Assembly: GCA_017616695.1 (NCBI GenBank) | Contig: JAFZXN010000003.1 | Location: forward strand, 1-64,000 | Length of the DNA: 64,000 nucleotides | Source: Clostridia bacterium | GTDB lineage: Bacteria; Bacillota; Clostridia; Christensenellales; Borkfalkiaceae | Reading direction: 5' to 3' | Part shown: positions 33,141-42,242 of the stretch, one piece after another | Layout of the letters: every line of letters starts with the position of its first letter | Position numbering within the stretch: position 1 is the stretch's first letter | Position numbers and translations under genes: made by a program | Notes under the pieces: model-generated | The model's input: only the letters and a program-made list of their open reading frames with translations | What the model was told of the DNA's origin: nothing | Databases searched by the model: none

Positions 33141-34769
33141 ATGTACAACAATGCAAGCTTCCTGTTCATGGCGGGCGAAGGTCTTTCTATGGGATTGGCC
33201 GTAGCTTTGATAGCGGGTGCCGCGGTCCTTTTTGCCGTGGTCGGTTACTTTATCGGTGGGTTAGTTACCGGTAAGATAAGAGAAAAACAGAGAGCCGACA
33301 AGCTCGCAAAAGCTAATGAAGACGCCGATAAAATCAGGCACGAAGCCGAACAGGAATGCAAAAACTTAAAAAAAGAAGCCGAAGTAGAGATCAAAGAAGA
33401 GCGTATCCGTCTGCGTAACGATTTCGAGCGTGAATCGAGAGAAAAACGCACCGAATTGCAGAAAATGGAACAGCGTCTTAACCAGAAAGACGAACTCTTG
33501 AGCAAAAAAGATTCCAACCTTTTGAAAAAGAACGAGGAACTCGAACAGCAAAAGCGCGAACTTGACAAAAAGCACGCCGAGGCGCAGAAAGTCAAAGAAA
33601 AACTCGACAAACAAGCCGAGCTTATGACTCAGGAGCTTGAAAAAGTCGCGCAGCTTACCAGAGAAGAAGCCAAGCAGCAGCTTATCGAGACCATCATCGA
33701 CGACGCGAGAAAGGAAAGCGCCGTCACCGTCCGCAACATAGAGTCGGAGGCAAAAGAAGAGGCCGACAAAAAGGCGAAAGACATTATAAGTCTTGCCATT
33801 CAGCGTTGCGCTACCGATCACGCGTCGGAAATAACGGTTACCGCGATAGCGCTCCCCAACGACGATATGAAGGCCCGTATCATCGGTAGGGAAGGCAGGA
33901 ACATCAGGGCTATCGAAAACGCGACGGGTATAGAGCTTATCATCGACGATACGCCCGAAGTCGTTATAGCCTCGGGGTTCGATCCCGTCCGTAGGGAAGT
34001 TGCAAGGCTTTCGCTCGAAAGGCTCATCGCCGACGGTCGTATCCATCCCGCAAGGATAGAAGAAACGGTCGAAAAAGTCAAGAAAGAACTCGAGGCGCAG
34101 ATAAAGCAAAACGGCGAAGAGGCTATGTTCGAGGTCGGGCTTTTCGGTATCCACCCCGAACTTATAAAGACGCTCGGCAGGCTCAAATACAGAACGAGCT
34201 ACGGTCAGAACGTTTTGAAACATTCCATAGAAGTCGCGTTCCTTGCAGGCCTTATGGCGCAGGAACTCGGGGCGGACGTAAATCTTGCCAAGCGCGGCGG
34301 GCTTTTGCACGATATAGGTAAAGCAGTCGACCACGAAATGGAAGGCACGCACGTTTCGCTCGGCGTGGAACTTGCCAAAAAATACAAAGAAAGCAAGAAC
34401 GTCATCAACTGCATACAGGCGCATCACGGCGACGTTGAGCCGAGGACCATCGAGGCCGTTCTCGTTCAGGCGGCGGACGCTATCTCGGGCGCAAGGCCGG
34501 GCGCGCGCCGCGAAACGGGCACCAATTACGTCAAGAGATTGCAGCAACTTGAAGATATCGCCACGGGATTCAAGGGCGTAGAAAAGAGTTACGCCATTCA
34601 GGCGGGCAGAGAGATAAGAGTCGTCGTCAAACCCGAAATGATAGACGATAATCAGGCACTGTTCCTTGCAAAGGATATCGCGAAAAAGATTGAATCGGAA
34701 TTGGAATACCCCGGTCAGATCAAGGTCAACGTCATAAGAGAATGGCGCGCCGTAGAATACGCAAAATAA
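33141..34769 (+). CDS. rny: Ribonuclease Y
   Basis: Membrane-anchored endoribonuclease that starts mRNA decay in many Firmicutes. 542 residues from the ATG at 33141, preceded by GGGAGG; the frame is open upstream but that part has no similarity. One N-terminal membrane helix (about 14-38) is followed by a long charged coiled coil (about 45-210), a KH RNA-binding domain ([15 protein letters not shown]) and an HD phosphohydrolase domain with the metal motif [12 protein letters not shown]. Length and layout are normal. It has its own consensus promoter with a long leader and its own terminator. Confidence 0.95.
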   Translation: MYNNASFLFMAGEGLSMGLAVALIAGAAVLFAVVGYFIGGLVTGKIREKQRADKLAKANEDADKIRHEAEQECKNLKKEAEVEIKEERIRLRNDFERESREKRTELQKMEQRLNQKDELLSKKDSNLLKKNEELEQQKRELDKKHAEAQKVKEKLDKQAELMTQELEKVAQLTREEAKQQLIETIIDDARKESAVTVRNIESEAKEEADKKAKDIISLAIQRCATDHASEITVTAIALPNDDMKARIIGREGRNIRAIENATGIELIIDDTPEVVIASGFDPVRREVARLSLERLIADGRIHPARIEETVEKVKKELEAQIKQNGEEAMFEVGLFGIHPELIKTLGRLKYRTSYGQNVLKHSIEVAFLAGLMAQELGADVNLAKRGGLLHDIGKAVDHEMEGTHVSLGVELAKKYKESKNVINCIQAHHGDVEPRTIEAVLVQAADAISGARPGARRETGTNYVKRLQQLEDIATGFKGVEKSYAIQAGREIRVVVKPEMIDDNQALFLAKDIAKKIESELEYPGQIKVNVIREWRAVEYAK

Positions 34770-34772
34770 ATA

Positions 34773-34798
34773 AAGGCGGGGCTGCCCCGCCTTTTTAG
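34773..34798 (+). terminator. Intrinsic terminator after rny
   Basis: Perfect 9-bp stem AAGGCGGGG (34773-34781) with CCCCGCCTT (34785-34793), 3-base loop, then TTT. Confidence 0.85.
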
Positions 34799-34799
34799 T

Positions 34800-35233
34800 T
34801 GACGATTAACGATTCGCAGGCGTTGTCGTGAGTTTTCTTAATGCCCTGCAAGCCTTCGGGCTAAAAACTTTCGGCAAAATTATTATAATAATTTTTATTC
34901 TCAATTTATATATTGCGCGAACGCCGCGCCGCCGAAGGCTTGCAGACGGGACGTTATTTTTGTAGGACGATATGTTGCTACCGCAATTGCGATATATTCT
35001 TGCCTTGCTCGTTTGCGATATGATATAAATTCCTTATTTTTGCGTCCCGTAAGGGACATATCGTCCGACAGGCATATCGCGGTTTTGCATAACTCGCTTT
35101 CAGCGAGGATGCAAAAGCATATCGTAAATTCCGTCAGGAATTTATATCGTTTCAGACAGTCGTCCGACTGTCTGAACGCCAACGGCGTACGACTATATCA
35201 GCAAATTGCGAATTGCACATTGCGAATTGATTT
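34800..35233. repeat. Composite repeat region: dispersed repeat copy 4 plus ATATCG-separated micro-palindromes
   Basis: No gene fits here. The left part carries ATTCGCAGGC and GCAAGCCTTCGG words of the dispersed repeat. From 34960 on, short hairpins are separated by CGATAT (left half) and ATATCG (right half): GTCCC-gtaa-GGGAC (35044-35057), TAAATTCC-gtca-GGAATTTA (35125-35144) and TTCAGACAGTCG-tc-CGACTGTCTGAA (35151-35176). Words in the left half (GGACGATATG, GCGATATG, GATATAAATTCC) reappear as reverse complements on the right, so the whole block can also fold on itself. GCGAATTGC words end it next to the uvrC start codon. Confidence 0.75.
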
Positions 35234-37063
35234 ATGAACGACGTTATTTCCGAAAAACTAAAACTTCTTCCGGATAGCCCGGGGGTGTACGTAATGTTAA
35301 ATGCCGACGGGCACGTCATTTACGTCGGGAAAGCCAAAGTCCTTAAAAACAGGGTGAGGCAATATTTCCACGCGGGCGTAAAGACGGATAAAGTCATGGC
35401 GATGGTGAATAATATCGTCGATTTTTACTATATTATCACCAATTCGGAGATAGACGCGCTTTCGCTTGAAAACAACCTTATAAAAAAGTACAAACCGCGT
35501 TATAATATACTGTTAAAGGACGACAAAACTTACCCTTACGTCCGCATAAACTTAAAAGAGCCGTATCCCCGTTTCGAGATAACCCGCCGCGTCAGGTTCG
35601 ACGGGGCGAAATATTTCGGGCCGTTCATGGGCGGCGTGAGCGTAAAAGAAGTTCTCGAGATAGTAAACCGTTGCTTCGAGCTTCGCACCTGCAAGCAAAC
35701 TCTTCCGAACAAGTCCGTCAAGCGCGAATGTATCAATTATCATATAGGCCGCTGCCACGCGCCGTGTACGGCGCAGATATCTCCCGCCGATTACCGCGCG
35801 CGGGTAGACGGCGCTATCGATTTTCTTTCGGGAAACGACGACGCGGCAGAAACGCTCCTTAAAGAGAAAATGCTGGCTTTTGCGGACGAAGGTCAGTTCG
35901 AGGCGGCTATCGACTGCCGTAACAAGCTTGCCGAGATAGCAAAGATAAAAGAACATAAAATAACCGATCTCAACCGATTTATCAACGCGGATATCATAGC
36001 TTTAATGACCGACGGCGTTTACGGCGCGGTGAACGTTTTAATAACGAGAAGCGGCAGAATGCAGGGCGGAAAGAACTTTTCCGTTTCCACCGCCGTAGGG
36101 GACGAAAAGTCGATGCTGTCCGAATTTATCCTTCGTTACTATCGCGACGGCAGAGAGCTTCCCGACGAGATAGTCCTGTATTCCGAGTGCGAAGACGGAG
36201 ACGTTCTCGAAAAGTATTTCAAGGAGACTTTCAGAAAATCGGTCTCGATAATAGTTCCCAAGCAAGGCGTAAGGCGGCAGCTTGCCGATATGGCGGGCAA
36301 CAACGCCAAAGATCATCTCGAAAAAAGCGTCGGAGCGATACAGCATAAGGACGATAAAACGGTCACCGCCTGCGCCCGCCTTAAAGATATACTTTCGCTT
36401 TCGCGCTATCCTAAGCGCATGGAATGTTACGATATTTCCAACGTTTCGGGCGTGGATAAAGTGGCGTCGATGGTCGTTTTCACCGACGGCGAAAAGGACG
36501 CCAAAGAATACCGCAGGTTTACCATAAAGACGGTCGAAGGCGCAAACGACTTCGCGTCTTTAAAAGAAACGCTGACGCGGCGTTTAAATAAGCTCGGCAC
36601 CGAAGAGGAAGCAAGATTCCCCAAACCCGACCTTATCGTGATAGACGGCGGCAAAGGTCAGCTATCGTCCGTAAAAGAAGTTTTCGACGAGCTTAACATA
36701 ACCGATATCGACCTTATCTCACTTGCGAAAAGAGAAGAGGAGATATTCACCGTCCGTTCAAACGTTCCCGTGGTGCTGCCGCACAGCGACTACTGTTTAA
36801 GAATGTTGCAGGCTATTCGCGACGAGGCGCACCGCTTTGCCATAACTTATTTCAGAAACAAGCACAATAAGCGCAACCTTTCTTTAAGGCTCGACGGGAT
36901 AAAAGGCGTCGGAAAAGTCAGAAAAGAAAAGCTTTTCGAGCGTTTCGGTACGGCCGAAAACATAGCCCGCGCCGAGCTCGAGGATATCGCAGGGATAGAA
37001 GGTTTCGGCGAAAAATACGCTAAACTCGTTTACGAGTGGTTCAAAAAAGAGGAAGAACGATAA
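35234..37063 (+). CDS. uvrC: Excinuclease ABC subunit C
   Basis: Makes both incisions in UvrABC nucleotide excision repair. 609 residues: GIY-YIG domain (about 12-95, PGVYVMLN and HVIYVGKA), a cysteine cluster region (C-KQT..C...GRC..PC), a UVR domain (about 200-240), RNase-H-like nuclease domain with YDISNVSG, and a C-terminal pair of helix-hairpin-helix motifs (IKGVGKVRKEKL, IEGFGEKYAKL). No Shine-Dalgarno sequence precedes the ATG; the start is flush against the repeat region. uvrA and uvrB are not in the window, and I see no LexA box. Confidence 0.94.
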   Translation: MNDVISEKLKLLPDSPGVYVMLNADGHVIYVGKAKVLKNRVRQYFHAGVKTDKVMAMVNNIVDFYYIITNSEIDALSLENNLIKKYKPRYNILLKDDKTYPYVRINLKEPYPRFEITRRVRFDGAKYFGPFMGGVSVKEVLEIVNRCFELRTCKQTLPNKSVKRECINYHIGRCHAPCTAQISPADYRARVDGAIDFLSGNDDAAETLLKEKMLAFADEGQFEAAIDCRNKLAEIAKIKEHKITDLNRFINADIIALMTDGVYGAVNVLITRSGRMQGGKNFSVSTAVGDEKSMLSEFILRYYRDGRELPDEIVLYSECEDGDVLEKYFKETFRKSVSIIVPKQGVRRQLADMAGNNAKDHLEKSVGAIQHKDDKTVTACARLKDILSLSRYPKRMECYDISNVSGVDKVASMVVFTDGEKDAKEYRRFTIKTVEGANDFASLKETLTRRLNKLGTEEEARFPKPDLIVIDGGKGQLSSVKEVFDELNITDIDLISLAKREEEIFTVRSNVPVVLPHSDYCLRMLQAIRDEAHRFAITYFRNKHNKRNLSLRLDGIKGVGKVRKEKLFERFGTAENIARAELEDIAGIEGFGEKYAKLVYEWFKKEEER

Positions 37064-37105
37064 CTATTGGCTTTTTAGTAATATTTTCGGATAAAAGATA
37101 CGATC

Positions 37106-37633
37106 ATGCGGATAATTGGCGGAAAACATAAAGGGCGCAAGCTCAGAAGTTTCGACGGCACGGACGTAAGACCTACTTCCGACAGGGCGCGCGAGGCTTT
37201 ATTCAATATATTCCAGACGAAGATATTCGGCTGTGACTTTTACGACGGTTTCTGCGGCAGCGGCGCAGTGGGGATAGAGGCGCTTTCGCGCGGGGCGAAC
37301 GTCGTCATGACCGATATTTCTCCTTTAAGCGTTAAGCTTACGAACGAAAACCTTGCTATGATAGCCGAAAAAGCCGAAGTCGCAGAGAGCGATTGTCTTA
37401 AATATCTTTCGAATACGAAAAAGCGTTTCGATATTATTTTTCTCGATCCGCCGTACGCCACCGATCTTGGAAAAAAGGCCCTTGCGGTCGTATCCTGCCG
37501 CGGGCTTTTAAAAGAGGGCGGTTTTGCAATTTTCGAGAGCGACAAAGAGTACGTCGAAGCTTTCGACGAGATAGCGTTTATCCGTTCGAGAAAGTACGGA
37601 AAGGCAATTTTCAATATTTACGGAAAGAAATGA
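37106..37633 (+). CDS. rsmD: 16S rRNA (guanine-966-N2)-methyltransferase
   Basis: Methylates G966 of 16S rRNA. 175 residues, starting MRIIGGKHKGRKL as the family does, with DGFCGSGAVGIEALSRGA as the SAM-binding loop and DPPYAT as the catalytic motif. It stands 43 bases after uvrC and ends one base before the coaD start; the rsmD-coaD pair is conserved in most Firmicutes, so co-transcription is near certain. Confidence 0.93.
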   Translation: MRIIGGKHKGRKLRSFDGTDVRPTSDRAREALFNIFQTKIFGCDFYDGFCGSGAVGIEALSRGANVVMTDISPLSVKLTNENLAMIAEKAEVAESDCLKYLSNTKKRFDIIFLDPPYATDLGKKALAVVSCRGLLKEGGFAIFESDKEYVEAFDEIAFIRSRKYGKAIFNIYGKK

Positions 37634-37634
37634 T

Positions 37635-38123
37635 ATGTTTATAAAAACCGCCGATAAAAAACCGAATAAATGCGTTTACGCCGGTTCGTTCGATCCTCCG
37701 CACCTCGGCCACGCCGATATAATTGGAAGATGCAATATGCTGTTCGACGGCGTTATCGTAGCCGTTGGCGTAAACGAAAGCAAAAAATACCGCTATCCGC
37801 TCGGAAAGCGGCTCGAAATGCTTGAAAAGATATGCGCTAAATACGAAAACGTCACCGTCACTTCGTTCGACGGGCTGCTCGTCGACTTTCTGCGCGAGAA
37901 GGGGATAGTCTATTACGTTCGCGGAGTTAGAGACGAAAACGATTACGAGTACGAAAAAAGATCCTTTGATTTCAACGTTTCAAAAATGAACGATATCGAG
38001 ACGATATTTCTCGATTGCTCTTCGGAATACAAAAACGTCAGCTCGACGCGCGTCAAACGGCTTCTCGACGAAAAAAAGAGCGTCGATAAGCTCGTTCCGC
38101 CTGAAATAATACCGCTTTTATAA
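37635..38123 (+). CDS. coaD: Phosphopantetheine adenylyltransferase
   Basis: Fourth step of coenzyme A synthesis. 162 residues with the nucleotidyltransferase motif GSFDPPHLGH near the N-terminus and the ISSTR-like VSSTRVKRLL near the C-terminus; YYVRGVRDENDYEYE holds the conserved arginine. The first motif reads DPPHLGH rather than the more usual DPxTxGH, and there is a 12-residue N-terminal extension. It follows rsmD by one base and converges with the ylbJ-like gene, whose stop lies 17 bases away. Confidence 0.9.
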   Translation: MFIKTADKKPNKCVYAGSFDPPHLGHADIIGRCNMLFDGVIVAVGVNESKKYRYPLGKRLEMLEKICAKYENVTVTSFDGLLVDFLREKGIVYYVRGVRDENDYEYEKRSFDFNVSKMNDIETIFLDCSSEYKNVSSTRVKRLLDEKKSVDKLVPPEIIPLL

Positions 38124-38140
38124 AGTTTTGTCGCCGACGG

Positions 38141-39142
38141 TTACGGCCCGAATATCGCTAAAAGAGCGTAGCAGACGGCAAACGAACAGACCGTGTGAAC
38201 GACTTTTGAAAGTGCAAAGACCGAAAATTTTGCCTTCGCTTTGATAAGATACGCCGCTGACTGACACCACACCGAAAGCCCGCCGAAAGAGACGGCGGCA
38301 CACGTTAGCGCCGTCGAAAGCGGCGTTATTTTTTCGGCAAACGTTTTGCACGCAAAAGTACATTCGATGATAGATAGGCACACGCCGTTTGCGTTGTTTT
38401 CTCCGATAAGCGGCGTCAATAACGCCGACAGCGGTAAAAATATTTTAAGATCCGTAACTATCTGCGAAAACGTGTAGAATATTGCGATAAATCCGCCTAT
38501 TACCGCGACGGAAACGACGGAAGAATATACGCTTTCATACAATACGTTGTCGCATTTTTTTATTTCTGTCCTTGCGCATGCCCGTTTATCGTGCGGCAAA
38601 AACCTGAAAATTATCCCGCAAAGTATAGACGAAATAAGGTGCGCCGATAATAAGATAAGGCCCGTTTTTCCGCTTTTGAACATGCCCGTGCCGACGCTCC
38701 CGACGACGAACATCGGACCGGACGTCGAGCAAAAAGTCGATAGTTTGGTCGCGTCCTTTTCGTCGATGACGCCGCCCGCTTTAAGGTCGCTTATCATCTT
38801 TGCACCGATCGGATAGCCCGACAAAAAGCTCATTATCTGAACGTAAGCGGCAACGCCCTCCGACCGGTAAAGAACGCGGGTGAGGGGCGACAGTTTTGCC
38901 GAAAACAGCGACAGACATTTGTTTTTCGTCGTCAGCGCGGTCAGAAAAAAGAAGGGTAGTAACGACGGCAGAACGTTTAAAGCCCATACGCTCAAACCCG
39001 TAAACGTCGTTTTAATATACCTTTCGGGAAACGCCGCGAGCATAAATATCATAAAAACCGATACTACCGTCACGATTATATCTACGGCGCCGACCGAAGT
39101 TTTGTTTATTGCTTTATTGATTTTAACCGATCCGTCCGTCAC
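38141..39142 (-). CDS. YlbJ-like sporulation integral membrane protein
   Basis: 333 residues, strongly hydrophobic with about eight membrane segments. The motifs LSGYPIGAKMISDL, CSTSGPMFVVGSVG and the C-terminal FGGLSVWCQS fit the YlbJ/nucleoside-recognition (Gate) membrane family, whose Bacillus member is expressed in the mother cell and needed for normal spores. The start is GTG (39142) with no obvious ribosome-binding site. It is alone on the minus strand, convergent with coaD and divergent from the BY-kinase operon. A place in an endospore programme is inferred; other members of this fold transport nucleosides or ions. Confidence 0.78.
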   Translation of the reverse strand: MTDGSVKINKAINKTSVGAVDIIVTVVSVFMIFMLAAFPERYIKTTFTGLSVWALNVLPSLLPFFFLTALTTKNKCLSLFSAKLSPLTRVLYRSEGVAAYVQIMSFLSGYPIGAKMISDLKAGGVIDEKDATKLSTFCSTSGPMFVVGSVGTGMFKSGKTGLILLSAHLISSILCGIIFRFLPHDKRACARTEIKKCDNVLYESVYSSVVSVAVIGGFIAIFYTFSQIVTDLKIFLPLSALLTPLIGENNANGVCLSIIECTFACKTFAEKITPLSTALTCAAVSFGGLSVWCQSAAYLIKAKAKFSVFALSKVVHTVCSFAVCYALLAIFGP

Positions 39143-39295
39143 GTTATATATTATTTTCGCTTATCCGCCGATATGATTTTTTATCGATCCGCCGCGTATT
39201 TGCGGGAAAAAACGGATATTCTTGCGTTCATATAGGTTTTTTGCGCGTAAAATAATTAAATTCGTCATCAAATTACAAAAATCGACAAAAAAGTA

Positions 39296-39324
39296 TTGCA
39301 ATAGTTAAGATAGTATGATAATAT
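39296..39324 (+). promoter_or_regulatory. Promoter of the Wzz/BY-kinase operon
   Basis: TTGCAA (39296-39301), 17-base spacer, TAATAT (39319-39324); GATAAT overlaps at a shorter spacing. The rest of the gap (39143-39419) shows nothing else recognisable. Confidence 0.55.
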
Positions 39325-39419
39325 ATAGTCGTATAGGCTGATAAGTTTGCGCTTTATCCGCCATTCGACTTTAAGTCGTTCAGTACTTAAGCGGGATATC
39401 CCGCAAAAACGGAGAAGAT

Positions 39420-40316
39420 ATGGAAGAAAACAATTACCAACCCGTAGTTGACGATAATAACGATAACGGCATTACGTTGATGGATCTGTGGTATATTCTG
39501 AAAAAATACTTTTTCAGGATACTTTTGCTGACTGTGATATTGACCGTTATCGCGGGCGCTCTTTTTATGAGATTCGTCAAGACGACGTACACTGCGTCCG
39601 CCTCGATAATAATGAACCCGGGGCTTATGGACAGCAATACGGACGTTCCTGACGATTCCGCCACGATAAACAGCGGTTATAACGCGCAGTACGCCACTTA
39701 CTATAGTTACAGTATCAGGTTTTTGCCGAGTATAGCCAAATTCATCAAAACGTCGCAAAGAGTAAAAGACGAGATCAATCAGAAGGTGAAGCTGCGCGAC
39801 GCGTTCACTTACTCCGACGGCAGCCCTTTGAACGAAGACGAGATGCCGATCATCAAAAACGTCGAATCTGTTTCCAAAGGCACGCTCACCGTTTCCACGA
39901 ACAGCGACGAGTTGCAGATATTCATAACTTACACCACCACGACTTCCGCCGAAGCGGCGAGAGCCACTTTGGTCGCGCTTGCGTACAGTATCTGCTCTGT
40001 ATCGAAAGCGACCGAAAACAATCAGTATATCTATCTGTGGGCGAATACGCTCCACGTTGACGATCTTCCCCAAAAAGCGCCTCCGGGCAATAACAAATGG
40101 TGGCTTTACACGCTTATCGCTTTCGTCGGATTTTTCGTGATCTTCTACGTTTATTACCTTATCGCCACGCTTTTGGACGATACGATAAAATCCAAGCGCG
40201 AGATAGAGGCTATTTCCGGTTTCAACGTAATGGCGTATATAGAAGAGATAAACCGCGGCAAGTCTTCATCCGAAAAGAAGAAAAAACGCTCGACCAAGGT
40301 TTCGTCGGGCTCCTGA
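39420..40316 (+). CDS. Wzz/YveK-type chain-length determinant (BY-kinase activator)
   Basis: 298 residues with two membrane helices (about 36-55 and 222-245) enclosing an extracellular part, then a short basic cytoplasmic tail (SSEKKKKRSTK). This is the layout of the Wzz/CapA adaptors that activate bacterial tyrosine kinases and set polysaccharide chain length. GGAGA lies 7 bases before the ATG. It is followed after 15 bases by the kinase gene. In classic operons glycosyltransferases follow; none do here. Confidence 0.85.
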   Translation: MEENNYQPVVDDNNDNGITLMDLWYILKKYFFRILLLTVILTVIAGALFMRFVKTTYTASASIIMNPGLMDSNTDVPDDSATINSGYNAQYATYYSYSIRFLPSIAKFIKTSQRVKDEINQKVKLRDAFTYSDGSPLNEDEMPIIKNVESVSKGTLTVSTNSDELQIFITYTTTTSAEAARATLVALAYSICSVSKATENNQYIYLWANTLHVDDLPQKAPPGNNKWWLYTLIAFVGFFVIFYVYYLIATLLDDTIKSKREIEAISGFNVMAYIEEINRGKSSSEKKKKRSTKVSSGS

Positions 40317-40331
40317 CGGTGAGGTGATAAT

Positions 40332-41147
40332 ATGGCTAAAAAAGATAATAAATTTTTGAATTATTTAGCTGACTTTTTCGCTATCAGAAGAACGAGAAAG
40401 AAAGTTGCCAGAGAAGAGGCCATCGTCGTTACCGACACTTTAAACACGGTCAACGAATGTTACAACGCGCTCAAAGATAACCTCTTGTTCATGACGGATA
40501 TCGAGCATAATAAAGTTATCCAGATAGAATCCTGCGTGGCGGGCGAAGGAAAGACCACTATGGCTTGTAACCTTGCGGTATCCCTTTCTTTCAACGAAAA
40601 GAAATGCCTCGTGGTCGATCTCGACTTCAGAAAACCCCGTATCAACAAGCTTTTCGAGGTCCCGAACGAAAACGGTCTCGTCGACTACATTTCCAACAGG
40701 ATACCTTTTGAAAAACTCGTTAAAAAGACACGTTTTCCTAACGTCGATTGCATAACCCGCGGTTCGTCTATTTACAATCCTTCCTTCCTTTTGACGAGCG
40801 AACCGTTCAAAAATCTTATCGCAAAACTTCGCGATATGTACGACGTCATCATTCTCGACGCTCCGCCCGTATTGCAGATATCCGACTATATACACATTTC
40901 CGCCGTTTCCGACGGAGTGCTGTTCGTCGTATGCTACCGCCATACGAGAAAGAGCGAACTCGAAGAGGCGACGGAATTACTTGAAAAGGCAAACGTCAAC
41001 GTTATCGGCGCGGTCATGACGAGGGTGGACAGCAAAGATCCGTATTCCTATTATTACGGCAGCTATAAAAAATACGGTCATTATTACGGTTACGGCCACT
41101 ACTACGGTCACTATTACGGCCATTACGGCGATCCCGGCAACAAATGA
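40332..41147 (+). CDS. Bacterial tyrosine kinase (BY-kinase, CapB/EpsB type)
   Basis: 271 residues, cytoplasmic ATPase half of a split BY-kinase. Walker A is AGEGKTT (Lys74), Walker A' VVDLDFRKPR and Walker B VIILDAPPV. The C-terminal tail (about 235-271) is an exceptional tyrosine cluster with 14 Tyr in about 31 residues, arranged as repeated GHYYG units; the usual cluster has 3-7. The histidines alternating with tyrosines could also bind metal. Trans-autophosphorylation of such tails controls oligomer state and polymer export. GGTGAGGTG precedes the ATG. It overlaps the phosphatase gene by 4 bases. Confidence 0.88.
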   Translation: MAKKDNKFLNYLADFFAIRRTRKKVAREEAIVVTDTLNTVNECYNALKDNLLFMTDIEHNKVIQIESCVAGEGKTTMACNLAVSLSFNEKKCLVVDLDFRKPRINKLFEVPNENGLVDYISNRIPFEKLVKKTRFPNVDCITRGSSIYNPSFLLTSEPFKNLIAKLRDMYDVIILDAPPVLQISDYIHISAVSDGVLFVVCYRHTRKSELEEATELLEKANVNVIGAVMTRVDSKDPYSYYYGSYKKYGHYYGYGHYYGHYYGHYGDPGNK

Positions 41148-41824
41148 TCGATATACATTCGCACTTTCTGTTCGGCGTGGACGACGGCAGCCCCGATATC
41201 GACAGTTCGGTCTCTATGCTCAAACGGGCTTATGAAGACGGCGTGACCGACGTTATCTGCACTCCGCATTTCCGTAAAAACGTTTTCGAACCGTCAAAAG
41301 AGCTTATCGAAAAGAACTTCGCGCTATTGAAAGCGGCAAATCCCTATCCCGTCAATTTGTATCTTGGACAGGAAATCGCTAAATTCGGGCAGATGTTTTC
41401 TAAACTCAAAGCGGGCGAACTTTTGACGATAAACGGCACAAAGTACGTTTTGCTCGAATTTAAGTATATCGAGGACGGCGACGTCGAAGAAACCGTTTAC
41501 GACGCGCTGTATTCGGGTTTCAAGCCGATAATAGCTCACGTCGAAAGGTATGAATACGTCAAGCCGAAGAATATCGAAAAGATGATCGACGCCGGCGCTT
41601 TGATACAGGTCAACGCCGATTCGCTCGTTTTAAAGCGAGGCGCCGCGTATAAAAAGCGTGTGGAAAGGTACTTAAAAGAAGGCCTCGTTCATTTCGTTGC
41701 AAACGATATGCATTACAGCCGCGAATACTGTATGAAAAAGGCTTACGACTACGTTTTTCAAAAGTTCGACCGCGAGACGGCGGACGACCTTTTCAAAGAA
41801 AACGGTAAGATATTGATAAAATAA
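41144..41824 (+). CDS. PHP-type protein-tyrosine phosphatase (CpsB/CapC family)
   Basis: 226 residues. IDIHSHFLFGVDDG at the start, CTPHFR, HVERYEY and NDMHYSRE supply the histidines and acids of the PHP metal site. These manganese-dependent phosphatases remove phosphate from BY-kinase tails. The ATG overlaps the kinase stop (ATGA), so translation is coupled. Last gene of the three-gene module; a strong bidirectional terminator follows directly. Confidence 0.88.
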   Translation: MIDIHSHFLFGVDDGSPDIDSSVSMLKRAYEDGVTDVICTPHFRKNVFEPSKELIEKNFALLKAANPYPVNLYLGQEIAKFGQMFSKLKAGELLTINGTKYVLLEFKYIEDGDVEETVYDALYSGFKPIIAHVERYEYVKPKNIEKMIDAGALIQVNADSLVLKRGAAYKKRVERYLKEGLVHFVANDMHYSREYCMKKAYDYVFQKFDRETADDLFKENGKILIK

Positions 41825-41829
41825 AAAAC

Positions 41830-41870
41830 ACCCGATCGGTACGAGATAGATCGTAAGGATCGGGTTTTTT
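41830..41870. terminator. Bidirectional terminator between the phosphatase gene and sepF
   Basis: ACCCGATC (41830-41837) pairs with GATCGGGT (41858-41865), with an additional inner stem (TACGA/TCGTA). T-run follows on the plus strand and an A-run (TTTTTT on the minus strand) precedes it, so both convergent transcripts can end here. Confidence 0.82.
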
Positions 41871-41889
41871 GATGCGTTTATGATCGTTT

Positions 41890-42237
41890 TCAGCCGGCGA
41901 ACGGACTGTTCGGCACGAAGAAGAACACTTCGTTGCCGTAGGTGGACCAACTGCCGTTAAGGGTATAAATTGCGCCGGAAAGTATATCGAGAACGCGTAT
42001 TGCGGTCGATTCTTTCAATTCCGAGCAATCCACCGCGACGGTGCGACCGAGTTTTAGTGACTCCAAAAGCGCGTAAATATCGCGAAAATCGCGGGGTTTT
42101 ACCGGGGCGGGCAACGCTCCGGAACCGGGCGAAACGGAGGCGCTCATATTAACGTTTGCCGAGCTTTCAAACGAGCGTTCGTCCGCTCTCGATGATTTGT
42201 TGTCGTTTTTTGCGAAAAGATTTCTGAACGCCGACAT
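41890..42237 (-). CDS. sepF: Cell division protein SepF
   Basis: FtsZ-binding protein that bundles FtsZ and tethers it to the membrane. 115 residues from the ATG at 42237 (GGGAG 8 bases upstream); the frame is open 20 codons further but that overlaps yggS. The amphipathic N-terminal helix starts MSAFRNLFAK, then comes a Ser-rich linker (about 12-45) and the SepF core with KPRDFRDIYALLESLK and VLDILSGAIYTLNG. It is short against Bacillus SepF (about 150), mainly through the linker. It directly follows yggS, the ylmE-ylmF order of Firmicutes, but other dcw genes are absent. Confidence 0.88.
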   Translation of the reverse strand: MSAFRNLFAKNDNKSSRADERSFESSANVNMSASVSPGSGALPAPVKPRDFRDIYALLESLKLGRTVAVDCSELKESTAIRVLDILSGAIYTLNGSWSTYGNEVFFFVPNSPFAG

Positions 42238-42242
42238 TATAT

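Noticed and set aside
33366..34547. Long minus-strand open frame (393 codons) inside rny
   Set aside because: It is the mirror of a strongly biased coding frame; the plus-strand protein has clear KH and HD domains, and the antisense product has no recognisable features. The same holds for long antisense frames in the amylase (16429-17427), tex (18563-19381), ileS (49719-50621) and surface protein genes (54358-55485).
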